A stretch of 64,000 bases of DNA, from positions 124,001 through 188,000 of the forward strand of contig CAUVYP010000252.1 in NCBI GenBank assembly GCA_963556195.1, given 5' to 3'. Both the position numbers and the translations under genes were made by a program. The notes beneath the pieces are model-generated. The model searched no databases and was not told the origin of the DNA. It saw nothing but the letters and a program-made list of their open reading frames with translations. Shown here piece after piece: positions 38,412 to 51,027 of this stretch; within the stretch, counting starts at the first letter, position 1, and the number at the start of each line of letters is the position of its first letter. This DNA comes from Sepiola atlantica (taxonomy: Eukaryota > Mollusca > Cephalopoda > Sepiida > Sepiolidae).

Positions 38412-38888
38412 TTAGCGCGTTTTAAAGTTGATATCGCTTTTGTTTATAACTTCCACATTTATTCGAATTGTGCAACGAAACTTTGCAGACAGTCGCGGAG
38501 ACACATGTTCTACTGAAGTACCTAGTTTCAGAAGTGCAGCTCTTGTACTGCCGGAGATATGTCGATACAAACTGAATACGCAAAACATCAACAAAATTTA
38601 GCGCGTTTTAAAGTTGATATCGCTTTTGTTTATAACTTCCACATTTATTCGAATTGTGCAACGAAACTTTGCAGACAGTCTCGAATAGGCCTTTTCTACT
38701 GAAGTACCAAGTTTAAGACGTGCAGCTCTTGTACTGCCGGAGATATGTCGATACAAACTGAATACGCAAAACATCAACAAAATTTAGCGCGTTTTACTGT
38801 TAATATCGCTTTTGTTTATAACTTCCACATTTATTCGAATTGTGCAACGAAACTTTGCAGACAGTCTCAAATAGGCCTTTTCTACGGA

Positions 38889-38896
38889 AGTATAAG
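38889..38896. other. One-base deletion in the dyad left arm
   Basis: Agtataagttt stands in place of agtaccaagttt. The deletion removes the unpaired base of the inverted repeat. Related deletions at the same offset occur at 45029, 48747 and 51907, each in an A monomer carrying tttactgttaat. This points to a single origin. Confidence 0.85.
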
Positions 38897-39490
38897 TTTC
38901 AGAAGTGCAGCTCTTGTACTGCCGGAGATCTGTCGATACAAACTGAATACGCAAAACATCAACAAAATTTAGCGCGTTTTAAAGTTGATATCGCTTTTGT
39001 TTATAACTTCCACATTTATTCGAATTGTGCCACGAAACTTTGCAGACAGTCGCGGAGAGACAGATTCTACTGAAGTACCAAGTTTCAGAAGTGCAGCTGT
39101 TGTACTGCCGGAGATATGTCGATACAAACTGAATACGCAAAACATCAACAAAATTTAGCGCGTTTTAAAGTTGATATCGCTTTTGTTTATAACTTCCACA
39201 TTTATTCGAATTGTGCAACGAAACTTGTCAGATAGTCTCGAATAGGCCTTTTCTACTGAAGTACCAAGTTTCAGAAGTGCAGCTCTTGTACTGCCGGAGA
39301 TATGTCGATACAAACTGAATACGCAAATCATCAACAAAATTTAGCGCGTTTTTATGTTGATATTGCTTTTGTTTATAACTTCCACATTTATTCGAATTGT
39401 GCAACGAAACTTTGCAGACAGTCTCAAATAGGCCTTTTCTACTGAAGTACCAAGTTTCAGAAGTGCAGCTCTTGTACTGCCGGAGATATG

Positions 39491-39497
39491 TCAAATA
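39491..39497. other. One-base insertion in monomer
   Basis: Atgtcaaatacaaac stands in place of atgtcgatacaaac. The change adds one base and removes the CpG at this site. It restores by +1 the phase lost at 38889. Confidence 0.95.
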
Positions 39498-39527
39498 CAA
39501 ACTAAATACGCAAAACATCAACAAAAT

Positions 39528-40085
39528 TTAGCGCGTTTTAAAGTTAATATCGCTTTTGTTTATAACTTCCACATTTATTCGAATTGTGCAACGAAACTTT
39601 GCAGACAGTCGCGGAGACACATGTTCTACTGAAGTACCAAGTTTCAGAAGTGCAGCTCTTGTACTGCCGGAGATATGTCGATACAAACTGAATACGCAAA
39701 ACATCAACAAAATTTCGCGCGTTTTAAAGTTGATATCGCTTTTGTTTATAACTTCCACATGTATTCGAATTGTGCAACGAAACTTTGCAGACAGTCGCGG
39801 AGACACATTTTCTACTGAAGTACCAAGTTTCAGAAGTGCAGCTCTTGTACTACCGGAGATATGTCGATACAAACTGAATACGCAAAACATCAACAAAATT
39901 TAGCGCGTTTTAATGTTAATATCGCTTTTGTTTATAACTTCCACATTTATTCGAATTGTGCAACGAAACTTTGCAGACAGTCGCGGAGACACTTGTACTA
40001 CTGAAGTACCAAGTTTCAGAAGTGCAGCTCTTGTACTGCCGGAGATATGTCGATACAAACTGAATACGCAAAACATCAACAAAAT
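39528..40085. repeat. Three-monomer cassette, copy 3 of 6
   Basis: B monomer, N monomer starting ttcgcgcg with cacatgtattcg, then a B-like monomer with taatgttaat and cacttgtact (cacatgtact in most copies). The next copy follows 930 bp later. A one-base insertion lies just upstream at 39491. The first two monomers form one open minus-strand frame because the stop is lost. Confidence 0.88.
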
Positions 40086-40457
40086 TTAGCGCGTTTTAAA
40101 GCTGATATCGCTTTTGTTTATAACTTCCACATTTATTCGAATTGTGCAACGAAACTTTGCAGATAGTCTCGAATAGGCCTTTTCTACTGAAGTACCAAGT
40201 TTCAGAAGTGCAGCTCTTGTACTGCCGGAGATATGTCGATACAAACTGAATACGCAAAACATCAACAAAATTTAGCGCGTTTTAAAGTTGATATCGCTTT
40301 TGTTTATAACTTCCACATTTATTCGAATTGTGCAACGAAACTTTGCAGACAGTCTCAAATAGGCCTTTTCTACTGAAGTACCAAGTTTCAGAAGTGCAGC
40401 TCTTGTACTGCCGGAGATATGTCGATACAAACTAAATACGCAAAACATCAAAAAAAT

Positions 40458-41015
40458 TTAGCGCGTTTTAAAGTTGATATCGCTTTTGTTTATAACTTCC
40501 ACATTTATTCGAATTGTGCAACGAAACTTTGCAGACAGTCGCGGAGACACATGTTCTACTGAAGTACCAAGTTTCAGAAGTGCAGCTCTTGTACTGCCGG
40601 AGATATGTCGATACAAACTGAATACGCAAAACATCAACAAAATTTCGCGCGTTTTAAAGTTGATATCGCTTTTGTTTATAACTTCCACATGTATTCGAAT
40701 TGTGCAACGAAACTTTGCAGACAGTCGCGGAGACACATTTTCTACTGAAGTACCAAGTTTCAGAAGTGCAGCTCTTGTACTGCCGGAGATATGTCGATAC
40801 AAACTGAATACGCAAAACATCAACAACATTTAGCGCGTTTTAATGTTAATATCGCTTTTGTTTATAACTTCCACATTTATTCGAATTGTGCAACGAAACT
40901 TTGCAGACAGTCGCGGAGACACATGTACTACTGAAGTGCCAAGTTTCAGAAGTGCAGCTCTTGTACTGCCGGAGATATGTCGATACAAACTGAATACGCA
41001 AAACATCAACACAAT
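40458..41015. repeat. Three-monomer cassette, copy 4 of 6
   Basis: The order is the same as in copy 3, 930 bp away, with cacatgtact in the third monomer. Private variants are aaaaaaattta just before it, caacaacattt near 40822 and gaagtgccaag near 40934. The next copy begins 8 monomers to the right. Confidence 0.88.
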
Positions 41016-41759
41016 TTAGCGCGTTTTAAAGTTGATATCGCTTTTGTTTATAACTTCCACATTTATTCGAATTGTGCAACGAAACTTTGCAGACAGTCTC
41101 GAATAGGCCTCCTCTACTGAAGTACCAAGTCTCAGAAGTGCAGCTCTTGTACTGCCGGAGATATGTCGATACAAACTGAATACGCAAAACATCAACAAAA
41201 TTTAGCGCGTTTTAAAGTTGATATCGCTTTTGTTTATAACTTCCACATTTATTCGAATTGTGCAACGAAACTTTGCAGATAGTCTCGAATAGGCCTTTTC
41301 TACTGAAGTACCAAGTTTCAGAAGTGCAGCTCTTGTACTGCCGGAGATATGTCGATACAAACTGAATACGCAAAACATCAACAAAATTTAGCGCGTTTTA
41401 AAGTTGATATCGCTTTTGTTTATAACTTCCACATTTATTCGAATTGTGCAACGAAACTTTGCAGATAGTCTCGAATAGGCCTTTTCTACTGAAGTACCAA
41501 GTTTCAGAAGTGCAGCTCTTGTACTGCCGGAGATATGTCGATACAAACTGAATACGCAAAACATCAACAAAATTTAGCGCGTTTTAAAGTTGATATCGCT
41601 TTTGTTTATAACTTCCACATTTATTCGAATTGTGCAACGAAACTTTGCAGACAGTCTCGAATAGGCCTCCTCTACTGAAGTACCAAGTTTCAGAAGTGCA
41701 GCTCTTGTACTGCCGGAGATATGTCGATACAAACTGAATACGCAAATCATCAACAAAAT

Positions 41760-42314
41760 TTAGCGCGTTTTGATGTTGATATCGCTTTTGTGTATAACTT
41801 CCACATTTATTCGAATTGTGCAACGAAACTTTGCAGACAGTCTCAAATAGGCCTTTTCTACTGAAGTACCAAGTTTCAGAAGTGCAGCTCTTGTACTGCC
41901 GGAGATATGTCGATACAAACTAAATACGCAAAACATCAACAAAATTTCGCGCGTTTTAAAGTTGATATCGCTTTTGTTTATAACTTCCACATTTATTCGA
42001 ATTGTGCAACGAAACTTTGCAGACAGTCGCGGAGACACATGTTCTACTGAAGTACCAAGTTTCAGAAGTGCAGCTCTTGTACTGCCGGAGATATGTCGAT
42101 ACAAACTGAATACGCAAAACATCAACAAAATTTCGCGCGTTTTAAAGTTGATATCGCTTTTGTTTATAACTTCCACATGTATTCGAATTGTGCAACGAAA
42201 CTTTGCAGACAGTCGCGGAGACACATTTTCTACTGAAGTACCAAGTTTCAGAAGTGCAGCTCTTGTACTGCGGGAGATATGTCGATACAAACTGAATACG
42301 CAAAACATCAACAA
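41760..42314 (-). other. Longest open frame, a read-through of three monomers; not a gene
   Basis: This 184-codon frame joins three monomers because two stops (TAA) became GAA through ttagcg to ttcgcg changes. Each monomer contributes the same 62-codon pattern. The first codon is TTG; the first ATG is two codons on. The variable residues coincide with subtype-defining bases that are mostly non-synonymous in this frame and also alter the opposite strand. There is no sign of a promoter or of codon selection. I regard it as fortuitous. Confidence 0.8.
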
Positions 42315-42503
42315 AATTTAGCGCGTTTTAATGTTAATATCGCTTTTGTTTATAACTTCCACATTTATTCGAATTGTGCAACGAAACTTTGCAGACAGTC
42401 GCGGAGACACATGTACTACTGAAGTACCAAGTTTCAGAAGTGCAGCTCTTGTACTGCCGGAGATATGTCGATACAAACTGAATACGCAAAACATCAACAC
42501 AAT
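41946..42503. repeat. Three-monomer cassette, copy 5 of 6 (double stop loss)
   Basis: Here both the first and second monomers begin ttcgcgcg. Two successive minus-strand stops are lost, which gives the longest frame in the window (41760-42314). The third monomer has taatgttaat and cacatgtact. A private change, ctgcgggagat, lies near 42268. Confidence 0.88.
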
Positions 42504-43061
42504 TTAGCGCGTTTTAAAGTTGATATCGCTTTTGTTTATAACTTCCACATTTATTCGAATTGTGCAACGAAACTTTGCAGATAGTCTCGAATAGGCCTTT
42601 TCTACTGAAGTACCAAGTTTCAGAAGTGCAGCTCTTGTACTGCCGGAGATATGTCGATACAAACTGAATACGCAAAACATCAACAAAATTTAGCGCGTTT
42701 TAAAGTTGATATCGCTTTTGTTTATAACTTCCACATGTATTCGAATTGTGCAACGAAACTTTGCAGACAGTCTCGAATAGGCCTCCTCTACTGAAGTACC
42801 AAGTTTCAGAAGTGCAGCTCTTGTACTGCCGGAGATATGTCGATACAAACTGAATACGCAAATCATCAACAAAATTTAGCGCGTTTTAATGTTGATATCG
42901 CTTTTGTTTATAACTTCCACATTTATTCGAATTGTGCAACGAAACTTTGCAGACAGTCTCAAATAGGCCTTTTCTACTGAAGTACCATGTTTCAGAAGTG
43001 CAGCTCTTGTACTGCCGGAGATATGTCGATACAAACTAAATACGCAAAACATCAACAAAAT

Positions 43062-43619
43062 TTAGCGCGTTTTAAAGTTGATATCGCTTTTGTTTATAAC
43101 TTCCACATTTATTCGAATTGTGCAACGAAACTTTGCAGACAGTCGCGGAGACACATGTTCTACTGAAGTACCAAGTTTCAAAAGTGCAGCTCTTGTACTG
43201 CCGGAGATATGTCGATACAAACTGAATACGCAAAACATCAACAAAATTTCGCGCGTTTTAAAGTTGATATCGCTTTTGTTTATAACTTCCACATGTATTC
43301 GAATTGTGCAACGAAACTTTGCAGACAGTCGCGGAGACACATTTTCTACTGAAGTACCAAGTTTCAGAAGTGCAGCTCTTGTACTGCCGGAGATATGTCG
43401 ATACAAACTGAATACGCAAAACATCAACAAAATTTAGCGCGTTTTAATGTTAATATCGCTTTTGTTTATAACTTCCACATTTATTCGAATTGTGCAACGA
43501 AACTTTGCAGACAGTCGCGGAGACACATGTACTACTGAAGTACCAAGTTTCAGAAGTGCAGCTCTTGTACTGCCGGAGATATGTCGATACAAACTGAATA
43601 CGCAAAACATCAACACAAT
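43062..43619. repeat. Three-monomer cassette, copy 6 of 6
   Basis: B monomer, N monomer starting ttcgcgcg with cacatgtattcg, then a B-like monomer with taatgttaat and cacatgtact. It lies 6 monomers after copy 5. A private variant, gtttcaaaag, lies near 43187. The cassette in this form is not seen again to the right, although isolated ttcgcgcg monomers occur at about 46036, 49755 and 52915. Confidence 0.88.
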
Positions 43620-43805
43620 TTAGCGCGTTTTAAAGTTGATATCGCTTTTGTTTATAACTTCCACATTTATTCGAATTGTGCAACGAAACTTTGCAGACAG
43701 TCGCGGAGACACATGTTCTACTGAAGTACCTAGTTTCAGAAGTGCAGCTCTTGTACTGCCGGAGATATGTCGATACAAACTGAATACGCAAAACATCAAC
43801 AAAAT

Positions 43806-45292
43806 TTAGCGCGTTTTAAAGTTGATATCGCTTTTGTTTATAACTTCCACATTTATTCGAATTGTGCAACGAAACTTTGCAGACAGTCTCGAATAGGCCT
43901 TTTCTACTGAAGCACCAAGTGTCAGAAGTGCAGCTCTTGTACTGCCGGAGATATGTCGATACAAACTGAATACGCAAAACATCAACAAAATTTAGCGCGT
44001 TTTAAAGTTGATATCGCTTTTGTTTATAACTTCCACATTTATTCGAATTGTGCAACGAAACTTTGCAGGCAGTCTCGAATAGGCCTTTTCTACTGAAGTA
44101 CCAAGTTTCAGAAGTGCAGCTCTTGTACTGCCGGAGATATGTCGATACAAACTGAATACGCAAAACATCAACAAAATTTAGCGCGTTTTAAAGTTGATAT
44201 CGCTTTTGTTTATAACTTCCACATTTATTCGAATTGTGCAACGAAACTTTGCAGACAGTCGCGGAGACACATGTTCTACTGAAGTACCAAGTTTCAGAAG
44301 TGCAGCTCTTGTACTGCCGGAGATATGTGGATACAAACTGAATACGCAAAACATCAACAAAATTTAGCGCGTTTTAATGTTAATATCGCTTTTGTTTATA
44401 ACTTCCACATTTATTCGAATTGTGCAACGAAACTTTGCAGACAGTCGCGGAGACACATGTTCTACTGAAGTACCAAGTTTCAGAAGTGCAGCTCTTGTAC
44501 TGCCGGAGATATGTCGATACAAACTGAATACGCAAAACATCAACAAAATTTAGCGCGTTTTAAAGTTGATATCGCTTTTGTTTATAACTTCCACATTTAT
44601 TCGAATTGTGCAACGAAACTTTGCAGACAGTCGCGGAGACACATGTTCTACTGAAGTACATAGTTTCAGAAGTGCAGCTCTTGTACTGCCGGAGATATGT
44701 CGATACAAACTGAATACGCAAAACATCAACAAAATTTAGCGCGTTTTAAAGTTGATATCGCTTTTGTTTATAACTTCCACATTTATTCGAATTGTGCAAC
44801 GAAACTTTGCAGACAGTCTCGAATAGGCCTTTTCTACTGAAGTACCAAGTTTCAGAAGTGCAGCTCTTGTACTGCCGGAGATATGTCGATACAAACTGAA
44901 TACGCAAAACATCAACAAAATTTAGCGCGTTTTACTGTTAATATCGCTTTTGTTTATAACTTCCACATTTATTCGAATTGTGCAACGAAACTTTGCAGAC
45001 AGTCTCAAATAGGCCTTTTCTACTGAAGTATTAGTTTCAGAAGTGCAGCTCTTGTACTGCCGCAGATCTGTCGATACAAACTGAATACGCAAAACATCAA
45101 CAAAATTTAGCGCGTTTTAAAGTTGATATCGCTTTTGTTTATAACTTCCACATTTATTCGAATTGTGCCACGAAACTTTGCAGACAGTCGCGGAGACACA
45201 GGTTCTACTGAAGTACCAAGTTTCAGAAGTGCAGCTCTTGTACTGCCGGAGATCTGTCGATACAAACTGAATACGCAAAACATCAACAAAAT
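43806..45292. repeat. 8-monomer module, ancestral-like copy
   Basis: The order is E, K with gcaggcagtc, B with gtggata, B with taatgttaat, B with gtacatag, K, a monomer with tttactgttaat and a one-base deletion (gtattagtttc), then a B-like monomer with gtgccacg and cacaggttc. The same order, with small changes, occurs at 47525-49010 and 50685-52170. It seems an older relative: it lacks the tcgtaca deletion those two copies share. Confidence 0.85.
45028..45034. other. One-base deletion in the dyad left arm
   Basis: Agtattagtttc stands in place of agtaccaagtttc, in the tttactgttaat monomer of the 8-monomer module. It is at the same offset as the deletions at 38889, 48747 and 51907. Confidence 0.9.
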
Positions 45293-47524
45293 TTAGCGCG
45301 TTTTAAAGTTGATATCGCTTTTGTTTATAACTTCCACATTTATTCGAATTGTGCAACGAAACTTTGCAGACAGTCTCGAATAGGCCTTTTCTACTGAAGC
45401 ACCAAGTGTCAGAAGTGCAGCTCTTGTACTGCCGGAGATATGTCGATACAAACTAAATACGCAAAACATCAACAAAATTTAGCGCGTTTTAAAGTTGATA
45501 TCGCTTTTGTTTATAACTTCCACATTTATTCGAATTGTGCAACGAAACTTTGCAGGCAGTCTCGAATAGGCCTTTTCTACTGAAGTACCAAGTTTCAGAA
45601 GTGCAGCTCTTGTACTGCCGGAGATATGTCGATACAAACTGAATACGCAAAACATCAACAAAATTTAGCGCGTTTTAAAGTTGATATCGCTTTTGTTTAT
45701 AACTTCCACATTTATTCGAATTGTGCAACGAAACTTTGCAGACAGTCTTGAATAGGCCTCCTCATCTAAAGTACCAAGTTTCTAAAGTGCAGCTCTTGTA
45801 CTGCCGGAGATATGTCGATACAAACTGAATACGCAAAACATCAACAAAATTTAGCGCGTTTTACAGTTGATATCGCTTTTGTTTATAACTTCCACATTTA
45901 TTCGAATTGTGCAACGAAACTTTGCAGACAGTCGCGAAGACACATTTTCTACTGAAGTACCAAGTTTCAGAAGTGCAGCTCTTGTACTGCCGGAGATATG
46001 TCGATACAAACTGAATACGCAAAACATCAACAAAATTTCGCGCGTTTTAAAGTTGATATCGCTTTTGTTTATAACTTCAACATTTATTCGAATTGTGCAA
46101 CGAAACTTTGCAGACAGTCGCGGAGACACATTTTTTACTTAAGTACCAAGTTTCAGAAGTGCAGCTCTTGTACTGCCGGAGATATGTCGATACAAACTGA
46201 ATACGCAAAACATCAACAAAATTTAGCGCGTTTTAAAGTTGATATCGCTTTTGTTTATAACTTCCACATTTATTCGAATTGTGCAACGAAACTTTGCAGA
46301 CAGTCGCGGAGACACATTTTCTACTGAAGTACCAAGGTTCAGAAGTGCAGCTCTTGTACTGCCGGAGATATGTCGATACAAACTGAATACGCAAAACATC
46401 AACAAAATTTAGCGCGTTTTAAAGTTGATATCGCTTTTGTTTATAACTTCCACATGTATTCGAATTGTGCAACGAAACTTTGCAGACAGTCGCGGAGACA
46501 CATGTTCCACTGAAGTACCAAGTTTCAGAAGTGCAGCTCTTGTACTGCCGGAGATATGTCGATACAAACTGAATACGCAAAACATCAACAAAATTTAGCG
46601 CGTTTTAAAGTTGATATCGCTTTTGTTTATAACTTCCACATTTATTCGAATTGTGCAACGAAACTTTGCAGACAGTCGCGGAGACACATGTTCTACTGAA
46701 GTACCAAGTTTCAGAAGTGCAGCTCTTGTACTGCCGGAGATATGTCGATACAAACTGAATACGCAAAACATCAACTAAATTTAGCGCGTTTTAAAGTTGA
46801 TATCGCTTTTGTTTATAACTTCCACATTTATTCGAATTGTGCAACGAAACTTTGCAGACAGTCTCGAATAGGCCTCCTCTACTGAAGTACCAAGTTTCAG
46901 AAGTGCAGCTCTTGTACTGCCGGAGATATGTCGATACAAACTGAATACGCAAAACATCAACAAAATTTAGCGCGTTTTAAAGTTGATATCGCTTTTGTTT
47001 ATAACTTCCACATGTATTCGAATTGTGCAACGAAACTTTGCAGAAAGTCGCGGAGACACATGTGCTACTGAAGTACCAAGTTTCAGAAGTGCAGCTCTTG
47101 TACTGCCGGAGATATGTCGATACAAACTGAATACGCAAAACATCAACAAAATTTAGCGCGTTTTAAAGTTGATATCGCTTTTGTTTATAACTTCCACATT
47201 TATTCGAATTGTGCCACGAAACTTTGCAGACAGTCGCGGAGACACAGGTTCTACTGAAGTACCAAGTTTCAGAAGTGCAGCTCTTGTACTGCCGGAGATA
47301 TGTCGATACAAACTGAATACGCAAAACATCAACAAAATTTAGCGCGTTTTAAAGTTGATATCGCTTTTGTTTATAACTTCCACATTTATTCGAATTGTGC
47401 AACGAAACTTTGCAGACAGTCTCGAATAGGCCTCCTCTACTGAAGTACCAAGTTTCAGAAGTGCAGCTCTTGTACTGCCGGAGATATGTCGATACAAACT
47501 GAATACGCAAAACATCAATAAAAT
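45293..47524. repeat. Mixed B, N, C and E monomers
   Basis: Twelve monomers. Markers include gcaggcagtc near 45553, cctcctcatctaaag near 45758 (a C variant with atct for tact that recurs near 49670 and 52822), gcgaagacac near 45934 and ttcgcgcg near 46038. The monomer at 47153 has gtgccacg and cacaggttc. The monomer ending near 47520 has catcaataaaat, repeated near 50676. No unique sequence. Confidence 0.85.
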
Positions 47525-47860
47525 TTAGCGCGTTTTAAAGTTGATATCGCTTTTGTTTATAACTTCCACATTTATTCGAATTGTGCAACGAAACTTTGCA
47601 GACAGTCTCGAATAGGCCTTTTCTACTGAAGCACTAAGTGTCAGAAGTGCAGCTCTTGTACTGCCGGAGATATGTCGATACAAACTGAATACGCAAAACA
47701 TCAACAAAATTTAGCGCGTTTTAAAGTTGATATCGCTTTTGTTTATAACTTCCACATTTATTCGAATTGTGCAACGAAACTTTGCAGGCAGTCTCGAATA
47801 GGCCTTTTCTACTGAAGTACCAAGTTTCAGAAGTGCTGCTCTTGTACTGCCGGAGATATG

Positions 47861-47867
47861 TCGTACA
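47861..47867. other. One-base deletion shared by both 17-monomer copies
   Basis: Tcgtacaaac stands in place of tcgatacaaac. The identical deletion is at 51021, exactly one unit (3,160 bp) away, so the mutation preceded the duplication. Confidence 0.95.
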
Positions 47868-48746
47868 AACTGAATACGCAAAACATCAACAAAATTTAGC
47901 GCGTTTTAAAGTTGATATCGCTTTTGTTTATAACTTCCACATTTATTCGAATTGTTCAACGAAACTTTGCAGACAGTCGCGGAGACACATGTTCTACTGA
48001 AGTACCAAGTTTCAGAAGTGCAGCTCTTGTACTGCCGGAGATATGTGGATACAAACTGAATACGCAAAACATCAACAAAATTTAGCGCGTTTTAATGTTA
48101 ATATCGCTTTTGTTTATAACTTCCACATTTATTCGAATTGTGCAACGAAACTTTGCAGACAGTCGCGGAGACACATGTTCTACTGAAGTACCAAGTTTCA
48201 GAAGTGCAGCTCTTGTACTGCCGGAGATATGTCGATACAAACTGAATACGCAAAACATCAACAAAATTTAGCGCGTTTTAAAGTTGATATCGCTTTTGTT
48301 TATAACTACCACATTTATTCGAATTGTGCAACGAAACTTTGCAGACAGTCGCGGAGACACATGTTCTACTGAAGTACCTAGTTTCAGAAGTGCAGCTCTT
48401 GTACTGCCGGAGATATGTCGATACAAACTGAATACGCAAAACATCAACAAAATTTAGCGCGTTTTAAAGTTGATATCGCTTTTGTTTATAACTTCCACAT
48501 TTATTCGAATTGTGCAACGAAACTTTGCAGACAGTCTCGAATAGGCCTTTTCTACTGAAGTACCAAGTTTCAGAAGTGCAGCTCTTGTACTGCCGGAGAT
48601 ATGTCGATACAAACTGAATACGCAAAACATCAACAAAATTTAGCGCGTTTTACTGTTAATATCGCTTTTGTTTATAACTTCCACATTTATTCGAATTGTG
48701 CAACGAAACTTTGCAGACAGTCTCAAATAGGCCTTTTCTACTGAAG

Positions 48747-48753
48747 TATAAGG
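48747..48753. other. One-base deletion shared by both 17-monomer copies
   Basis: Agtataaggttc stands in place of agtaccaagtttc. The identical change is at 51907. It belongs to the same lineage as 38889 and 45028. Confidence 0.95.
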
Positions 48754-51020
48754 TTCAGAAGTGCAGCTCTTGTACTGCCGGAGATCTGTCGATACAAACT
48801 GAATACGCAAAACATCAACAAAATTTAGCGCGTTTTAAAGTTGATATCGCTTTTGTTTATAACTTCCACATTTATTCGAATTGTGCCACGAAACTTTGCA
48901 GACAGTCGCGGAGACACAGGTTCTACTGAAGTACCAAGTGTCAGAAGTGCAGCTCTTGTACTGCCGGAGATCTGTCGATACAAACTGAATACGCAAAACA
49001 TCAACAAAATTTAGCGCGTTTTAAAGTTGATATCGCTTTTGTTTATAACTTCCACATTTATTCGAATTGTGCAACGAAACTTTGCAGACAGTCTCGAATA
49101 GGCCTTTACTACTGAAGCACCAAGTGTCAGAAGTGCAGCTCTTGTACTGCCGGAGATATGTCGATACAAACTGAATACGCAAAACATCAACAAAATTTAG
49201 CGCGTTTTAAAGTTGATATCGCTTTTGTTTATAACTTCCACATTTATTCGAATTGTGCAACGAAACTTTGCAGGCAGTCTCGAATAGGCCTTTTCTACTG
49301 AAGTACCAAGTTTCAGAAGTGCAGCTCTTGTACTGCCGGAGATATGTCGATACAAACTGAATACGCAAAACATCAACAAAATTTAGCGCGTTTTAAAGTT
49401 GATATCGCTTTTGTTTATAACTTCCACATTTATTCGAATTGTGCAACGAAACTTTGCAGACAGTCTCGAATAGGCTTTTTCTACTGAAGTACAAAGTTTC
49501 AGAAGTGCAGCTCTTGTACTGCCGGAGATATGTCGATACAAACTGAATACGCAAAACATCAACAAAATTTAGCGCGTTTTAATGTTAATATCGCTTTTGT
49601 TTATAACTTCCACATTTATTCGAATTGTGCAACGAAACTTTGCAGACAGTCTCGAATAGGCCTCCTCATCTGAAGTACCAAGTTTCAGAAGTGCAGCTCT
49701 TGTACTGCCGGAGATATGTCGATACAAACTGAATACGCAAAACATCAACAAAATTTCGCGCGTTTTAAAGTTGATATCGCTTTTGTTTATAACTTCCACA
49801 TTTATTCGAATTGTGCAACGAAACTTTGATGACAGTCGCGGAGACACATTTTTTACTGAAGTACCAAGTTTCAGAAGTGCAGCTCTTGTACTGCCGGAGA
49901 TATGTCGATACAAACTGAATACGCAAAACATCAACAAAATTTAGCGCGTTTTAAAGTTGATATCGCTTTTGTTTATAACTTCCACATTTATTCGAATTGT
50001 GCAACGAAACTTTGCAGACAGTCGCGGAGACACATTTTCTACTGAAGTACCAAGGTTCAGAAGTGCAGCTCTTGTACTGCCGGAGATATGTCGATACAAA
50101 CTGAATACGCAAAACATCAACAAAATTTAGCGCGTTTTAAAGTTGATATCGCTTTTGTTTATAACTTCCACATGTATTCGAATTGTGCAGTGAAACTTTG
50201 CAGACAGTCGCGGAGACACATGTTCTACTGAAGTACCAAGTTTCAGAAGTGCAGCTTTTGTACTGCCGGAGATATGTCGATACAAACTGAATACGCAAAA
50301 CATCAACAAAATTTAGCGCGTTTTAAAGTTGATATCGCTTTTGTTTATAACTTCCACATTTATTCGAATTGTGCAACGAAACTTTGCAGACAGTCGCGGA
50401 GACACATGTTCTACTGAAGTACCAAGGTTCAGAAGTGCAGCTCTTGTACTGCCGGAGATATGTCGATACAAACTGAATACGCAAAACATCAGCAAAATTT
50501 AGCGCGTTTTAAAGTTGATATCGCTTTTGTTTATAACTTCCACATTTATTCGAATTGTGCAACGAAACTTTGCAGACAGTCTCGAATAGGCCTCCTCTAC
50601 TGAAGTACCAAGTTTCAGAAGTGCAGCTCTTGTACTGCCGGAGATATGTCGATACAAACTGAATACGCAAAACATCAATAAAATTTAGCGCGTTTTAAAG
50701 TTGATATCGCTTTTGTTTATAACTTCCACATTTATTCGAATTGTGCAACGAAACTTTGCAGACAGTCTCGAATAGGCCTTTTCTACTGAAGCACTAAGTG
50801 TCAGAAGTGCAGCTCTTGTACTGCCGGAGATATGTCGATACAAACTGAATACGCAAAACATCAACAAAATTTAGCGCGTTTTAAAGTTGATATCGCTTTT
50901 GTTTATAACTTCCACATTTATTCGAATTGTGCAACGAAACTTTGCAGGCAGTCTCGAATAGGCCTTTTCTACTGAAGTACCAAGTTTCAGAAGTGCAGCT
51001 CTTGTACTGCCGGAGATATG

Positions 51021-51027
51021 TCGTACA
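51021..51027. other. Duplicate of the 47861 deletion
   Basis: Tcgtacaaac in the second copy of the 17-monomer unit, inherited with the duplicated segment. Confidence 0.95.

Larger units (their letters stand above)
47525..50684. repeat. 17-monomer higher-order unit, copy 1
   Basis: Seventeen monomers in 3,160 bp, two bases short of 17 x 186 because of one-base deletions at 47861 and 48747. The next copy starts at 50685 and carries both deletions at the same places. Shared markers are gcactaagtgtc, gcaggcagtc, gttcaacg, gtggata, ataactaccac near 48304, tttactgttaat, cacaggttc, cctttactact and cctcctcatct. Differences from copy 2 include gtgctgctc near 47834 and caagtgtcag near 48947. Confidence 0.93.

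Noticed and set aside
4336..46327. Plus-strand frames of 109 to 119 codons as genes
   Set aside because: Each is two satellite monomers joined by loss of a single stop codon (TGA to TTA or another sense codon, or TAG to TCG). They carry the repeat twice and have no independent coding signature.
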